From: an uncultured Clostridia bacterium
Lineage (GTDB): Bacteria > Bacillota > Clostridia > UMGS1883
Direction: 5' to 3'
DNA: 64,000 nucleotides
NCBI GenBank assembly: GCA_934476455.1
Contig: CAKSNY010000006.1
Location: forward strand, 1-64,000
Shown piece after piece: positions 59,931 to 64,000 of the stretch. Position numbers and translations under genes: made by a program. Below the pieces are notes generated by a model. The model searched no databases. It was not told where the DNA came from and saw only the letters and a list, made by a program, of their open reading frames with translations. The stretch's first letter is position 1; every line of letters begins with the position of its first letter.

Positions 59931-61877
59931 TTATTTAATCTCTATATTTTTTACGCTGACAAAGTCTTCATATCCCGGTTTTGGAAAATACTCGCACTTT
60001 TCCGCATCTCCGGAAATCGGAATAACCGTTTTATACCAAAGTCCGTCTTCTTCTTGTGAAATATCACACACCGATGCCGTTCTGGGAATATCCGGGTCTA
60101 TATAATAGTCCCAATTCAGCTTGTTAGCGCAGCGGTGAATGCTTGCTTTATTTGACGATATATTTATTGTAAAAACTACAGGAAAATTCTCTGTTCTTTT
60201 GTCTTTGTAAGTAATTTTGTAATGCCCGAGCGTCAAAAATTCTTTATCTATTTTTGCCATTTTACCGTAATATTTTTTACCCTCATCCCAATTTTTCACC
60301 ACGCTGTGTTTAACCTCTATATGCGGTTTTGCAAGCACATCTTTATTTTTATAATTATATAAAGCTCCGAACACGTCAAAAACATTTCGTTCATGATCAA
60401 GCTCATCTCTGTCGTGATTATAACAGATTATGCTGCCGTACCCGAGTTCAAACAAAACGCCCCATTCCTGTATGTTCAGTTCTTCCGTTTCGGCCCAACT
60501 TGAAACGCTTATTCCCTTTGCCCCATATTTAAACCGCTGCTTGTAATTATTCATTGTAGAGGCAAGCGCATTACCTATAATCATATCTTTGCCTTCACGG
60601 TAAAACACATTGTCTGCTATATCGGGATCGCAGGCATAATACCAGTTGCAATACATAATATCAGCCGGAAGCCGCTTGCTGCATCCTCCCATTTCCAAAA
60701 TCTTTTGATGAAACCCCTCTTTTTTGACCCAATCAGGAGCGTTATACCAGTATCTGTCGTACAAGGGGTAATCCACACCCATAATATTTAAGGTTTTTGG
60801 TTCGGATTTTGTTGGTATCGAATACACATCCTTATACGCTGCTCCGTGACACTCTCCCTCTTTATCTGTAATACGGTGCATTTTATCTGACCACATATAT
60901 GTTTTTATGCCTTTTGATTTCAGATAATTATAACTTTGCATAACGTTATCCGTGTATAAATCCACAGGGCTTTTCCCCTTACACTTTTCACACACACACA
61001 TTACCCACCATTCATCGTGCCCTATATGTAAAGACTTACACCCGAGTACATCAATGACTTCGTCATAAAGTTCAAATACAATTTCATTTAATTTTGGATT
61101 TGACGGACACGCTGTAGATGCATATGGCTCATCCAAACACTCCCGAAGTTCCGGGTGCGACACACATAGATACTCACTGTGCGAAAGCGACGGAACCTCC
61201 GGTATAATTTCTACAAATCTTTCCCTGCAATAATCCGCTATCTCCTTTATTTCCCGCTGTGAATATACATCTCCTCCTGCATTATAGGTGTGTACGGAAT
61301 TTTTAGTGCGGTAATACCCTCTTTTTACAAGGTTGTACTTTTCTATATCTTCATTTACAGAGGCGCAATATTTGAGCCATCCTTCGTTAATTTCAGGATG
61401 ATTTTTAAATTCCATTGCACCACCGATTTCAAGTAAAATGCTGTTGTAGCCGAGATGAACCAGCATATCTATTAAATTAAAAAAATATTCTTTTTTATCC
61501 TTTGGCGGTAGGAACATCCTTAACGAGCGATGCGGTACACACGGATAGCTCCACCAAATACCCTTTTGAATTTTACCGCCTATATATTTGTCTTTTATTG
61601 CACACGCCGCAAAAAGCTTTGCCCTGTCGCTGTCGGCATATACGAAAACCTTATCGGAAACTTCCACAATATATCCCTCTGCGTTTTCAACATAGCTTTT
61701 TTTCAGCTTGTCTGTTACAAGCTTTCTTGCATGTTCATCGATAGGCTTAAATAAAACAACCGTCTCTCCGCCTTTAAGCGTATGTATTATTTTTTTTGTT
61801 ATTCCTTGTGCACCGCGGCTCTCGCCCGAAAGGGAAACGCAGCCATCCTCTGTAATTTCATAACTGTCCGTCAGCAT
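59931..61877 (-). CDS. GH20-type beta-N-acetylhexosaminidase
   Basis: A 648-residue protein without signal peptide. An N-terminal alpha/beta domain (residues 1-110; VVLFKPIDEHARKLVTDKLK) leads to the barrel RSLRMFLPPKDKKEYFF. The catalytic pair is Asp288-Glu289 in LHIGHDEWWVMCVCEKC. The C-terminal 120 residues form a small beta domain. It should remove terminal GlcNAc/GalNAc, here alongside GH88. It is only distantly related to the two HIGMDEA-type enzymes in this window. First gene after the DUF5596-like gene in the operon. Confidence 0.85.
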   Translation of the reverse strand: MLTDSYEITEDGCVSLSGESRGAQGITKKIIHTLKGGETVVLFKPIDEHARKLVTDKLKKSYVENAEGYIVEVSDKVFVYADSDRAKLFAACAIKDKYIGGKIQKGIWWSYPCVPHRSLRMFLPPKDKKEYFFNLIDMLVHLGYNSILLEIGGAMEFKNHPEINEGWLKYCASVNEDIEKYNLVKRGYYRTKNSVHTYNAGGDVYSQREIKEIADYCRERFVEIIPEVPSLSHSEYLCVSHPELRECLDEPYASTACPSNPKLNEIVFELYDEVIDVLGCKSLHIGHDEWWVMCVCEKCKGKSPVDLYTDNVMQSYNYLKSKGIKTYMWSDKMHRITDKEGECHGAAYKDVYSIPTKSEPKTLNIMGVDYPLYDRYWYNAPDWVKKEGFHQKILEMGGCSKRLPADIMYCNWYYACDPDIADNVFYREGKDMIIGNALASTMNNYKQRFKYGAKGISVSSWAETEELNIQEWGVLFELGYGSIICYNHDRDELDHERNVFDVFGALYNYKNKDVLAKPHIEVKHSVVKNWDEGKKYYGKMAKIDKEFLTLGHYKITYKDKRTENFPVVFTINISSNKASIHRCANKLNWDYYIDPDIPRTASVCDISQEEDGLWYKTVIPISGDAEKCEYFPKPGYEDFVSVKNIEIK

Positions 61878-61888
61878 TTTGACTCTCC

Positions 61889-62701
61889 TTAATTAAAATC
61901 ATTTTTGTTTATCACGCCGTAATTGGCGTAAAAATCTCCACCGCTTTGAGCCTTCTTTCTTATATGTTCCTCAAATGCAGAGGCACACACTGCCGCAGCT
62001 ATATTTTCGCGTGTCGTGTTATTTTTAAAAACAAATCTGAGTACGTCATCCGACCGCACCCTTTTGACAACTTCAAACATATTTTGAAAATTTAATATAT
62101 TGCTTTCCGGCTTCAAAATCTCTTTTAAATTTTCATCTAAAAGCCAGCTGTGTGTCATATAATAGTTATAACCGAATTCCGGGAAATATTTTTTAAAAAA
62201 AACATTTGCCTTTTTGAACGATGCTGTACAGTCTTCTCTTTTTAGCGGTTTTCCTGCGGGAATATGCACATCTATAATGTTATCGTTTTTTTTAATTTGT
62301 CTCGATAAAACATCAAACTTTGCCCGTGAGAAGCAATATTGAAGTCTGCCCAGCCTAAAAAGTTTCATTTTCATATGATCACTGAGCCACGAAATTTCAC
62401 CCAAATACAGTTCTCCCTTAAGTTCACTCCAAACATTTGTCCATCTTACAATATCCGAAAGCGTGTCTAAAAGTATCTTTTTCGAAATACCCTTGCTCTC
62501 ATAGCGCTTTTTAAGTTCTTCGCAAAAGTAAAGGTAATACAAAAGATTTTTCTTTCCGTCCGTTTCTTTTAAATCATAATTTTCAATTGAAATATCTCCC
62601 CGAATATCTGAGTTTTCCAAAGCCGAGTAAAATTCCCTGTCATATTTTTTCGGAAAGTTAAGTTCGTTGTACCAGAATTTAATTATTGTTTTGTTATTCA
62701 T
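61889..62701 (-). CDS. Acyltransferase-domain protein (DUF5596-like)
   Basis: A 270-residue protein; ATG 62701 follows 'aaagagga'. The sequence KKILLDTLSDIVRWTNVW and RLQYCFSRAKFDVLSRQ...DVHIPAGKPLKREDC matches GNAT-fold proteins with a DUF5596/acyltransferase C-terminal domain, often encoded with deacetylases and glycan enzymes. The expected activity is transfer of an acyl group to a sugar amine or hydroxyl, but no substrate is indicated. Starts 14 bases before the deacetylase gene ends upstream. Confidence 0.55.
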   Translation of the reverse strand: MNNKTIIKFWYNELNFPKKYDREFYSALENSDIRGDISIENYDLKETDGKKNLLYYLYFCEELKKRYESKGISKKILLDTLSDIVRWTNVWSELKGELYLGEISWLSDHMKMKLFRLGRLQYCFSRAKFDVLSRQIKKNDNIIDVHIPAGKPLKREDCTASFKKANVFFKKYFPEFGYNYYMTHSWLLDENLKEILKPESNILNFQNMFEVVKRVRSDDVLRFVFKNNTTRENIAAAVCASAFEEHIRKKAQSGGDFYANYGVINKNDFN

Positions 62702-62715
62702 AAAGCATTCCTCTT

Positions 62716-64000
62716 TTAAAATACAAAGCGCATAGTCCACGCCTGAAGCCTTAATCTGTCGGAAAGAAATTGATCTTTGAAGTCGTCGCTCTGCGTCGCC
62801 CATTTTCCATGCTTAAACGCTTTAAAATCTGTAAAGCTGCAATCCCGAACATCCGGAAGCATATCAAGCGACGGCATCTTTTCTCCGGGTGATATTTGGG
62901 CAATTTTGCTTCCGCAAAGAATTTGAAGTGTTGCACGCATCCAGTCAGCGGGACCTACGGTATTATCTCCTACCGATATTTTTTCCGGCAAAAATCCGTC
63001 AGGTTTTATTTCCTGAGCAGATTTAACGATATCCTCTGCCTTAAGCGATAGGCTTTTTTCTATCGCAAACGGCTCGTGCAAGAAACCGTACACGTCTTTA
63101 CAGATGTGTTCATCGCTGCCTAAAATAAAACTTCGGCAAGCAAGAAAAATGTCTGCCAGTGAAAGTGAAACAGGTGTACTTATTGGATAAAAGTTATTAC
63201 CAAGTTCCCTTTCTATTTGTATGATATCGCCCCTGTGTACCGTTCTTTTACCCTCAGACAGAAGTTGGTTATAAATATCTTTATACGTTACAATCCTAAA
63301 TCTGCCGTCCTCTTTGACAAGTTTTGCAAATAGTTGCATATTCTTGTAAAAATTTTCTGTTTCTTCCTTTGTTCTTTTTGGGCATTCTTGCCATTGTCCG
63401 AACGGATATATGTTTTTTTTGAAATAGTTTACCTCGTCCCAATGCTTTGAATACAGGCTTATATGGGGGTGTGTAAATGCAACAACCCTTTTCTTTTCTG
63501 CCAATTTATCTAATGTTTTAACTATGTCTTCTTCACCGCATTTAAAAAACATACTTTCCATTTCAAAATTGTAGTCCATATGAAATTCGTTGCAGTAATA
63601 CGTTCCTTGCCCATCTTTTGCCGCACAAAACGTATCAGCGTAAATCGGTATTCCCATTTTATGATAAGCATACATTGCAGCATACGATTTATTGTTTCCG
63701 GGCGGTACTGCCGCATAAATTTTATCCGTTTTAAAAACATCTCTAATCAATTTGGCAGCCTTGGTTTCGTTGGCAAACACTCTCTCGTAAGCCCGGTTAA
63801 AATCCTCTGTATCTGTATATTCGTTTATCGTGGGATGCAGTGAATGTCCGTACGAATGAAGGTCAATCTCATGATGGCTCAACGCCTCTATAACATCCGT
63901 ACGGTTCCATTTTACAAGCTGCTCGCATAACAGCCCAACCATGCAAAAGCAACCCCTTATGCCTGCCTTCCTTAATATTTCTGCCTCGGTATAAATGGCA
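62716..64000 (-). CDS. Polysaccharide-deacetylase-like protein, partial at the window edge
   Basis: The frame continues to base 64000 with no start, so the N-terminus is outside the window. The visible 427 residues begin in the NodB-homology domain (EAEILRKAGIRGCFCMVGLL) and contain the metal-binding HSYGH motif (motif 2). A mid-protein sequence VAFTHPHISLYSKHW may be the later His motif. The C-terminal 170 residues (VHRGDIIQIERELGNNFYPIS onward) form an unrecognised domain with IPEKISVGDNTVGPADWM resembling pseudomurein/wall-binding repeats seen in clostridial deacetylase-like proteins. The predicted role is N- or O-deacetylation of a glycan. First visible gene of the operon. Confidence 0.75.
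   Translation of the reverse strand, partial: AIYTEAEILRKAGIRGCFCMVGLLCEQLVKWNRTDVIEALSHHEIDLHSYGHSLHPTINEYTDTEDFNRAYERVFANETKAAKLIRDVFKTDKIYAAVPPGNNKSYAAMYAYHKMGIPIYADTFCAAKDGQGTYYCNEFHMDYNFEMESMFFKCGEEDIVKTLDKLAEKKRVVAFTHPHISLYSKHWDEVNYFKKNIYPFGQWQECPKRTKEETENFYKNMQLFAKLVKEDGRFRIVTYKDIYNQLLSEGKRTVHRGDIIQIERELGNNFYPISTPVSLSLADIFLACRSFILGSDEHICKDVYGFLHEPFAIEKSLSLKAEDIVKSAQEIKPDGFLPEKISVGDNTVGPADWMRATLQILCGSKIAQISPGEKMPSLDMLPDVRDCSFTDFKAFKHGKWATQSDDFKDQFLSDRLRLQAWTMRFVF

Overview
The window looks like a chromosomal stretch from an anaerobic, Gram-positive Clostridia-type bacterium specialised in complex glycans. Pointers are several secreted proteins with S-layer-homology (SLH) domains, a Lpl/Ytc-type sugar ABC transporter next to a YesM/YesN-type two-component system, five AraC-type regulators or regulator-like proteins, two D,D-carboxypeptidases, a lysine riboswitch, a typical rsmD-coaD-yebC block, and consensus TTGACA-N17-TATAAT promoters. 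A relative of SLH-rich gut pectin degraders is plausible but cannot be fixed from sequence reading alone. No rRNA, tRNA or CRISPR array was seen.

Layout. 1-11312 (+): a surface/polysaccharide operon with the end of a jelly-roll protein, two SLH proteins, a small jelly-roll-like protein, a YgjV-like membrane protein, a cytoplasmic GH20-like enzyme and an unusual putative glycosidase. 11313-16391: a relic of an MBG-type surface protein between hairpins, a lone large serine recombinase with a 58-residue partner gene, a class C beta-lactamase-fold hydrolase, and a XerC/D-like recombinase lacking any normal start codon. 16372-19181: thiN, an esterase and a D,D-carboxypeptidase. 19273-35058 (-): a roughly 16 kb operon encoding sugar-binding lipoprotein, two permeases, two duplicated jelly-roll/Ig surface proteins, a GH99/WbsX-like enzyme and a second SLH pair in the same order as the first. 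It is divergent from a response regulator/histidine kinase pair.

37799-45718: a second, atypical D,D-carboxypeptidase, a GH105-SDR-RraA operon divergent from an AraC regulator, then housekeeping genes (yebC, a coiled-coil gene, coaD, rsmD, an NlpC/P60 hydrolase). 45897-52724 (-): GH20-like, SGNH esterase and AraC genes, then a phosphotriesterase-like protein, an M24 'creatinase-like' protein lacking metal ligands, and an unknown. 52855-54976 (-): an NhaC-family transporter under a lysine riboswitch. 55079-64000: an AraC regulator facing an operon of polysaccharide deacetylase, acyltransferase-like protein, GH20, GH88, DUF4886/SGNH, N-truncated M24 protein, Anabaena-sensory-rhodopsin-transducer (ASRT)-like protein and a creatininase-family protein.

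Together the genes suggest surface capture and cutting of glycans on an SLH-anchored scaffold, uptake as oligosaccharides, and intracellular trimming of hexosamine and unsaturated uronic-acid ends (GH20, GH88, GH105). The most unusual elements are the repeated SLH pair cassette and the cluster joining ASRT-like, creatininase-like and metal-ligand-less creatinase-like proteins to glycan hydrolases.
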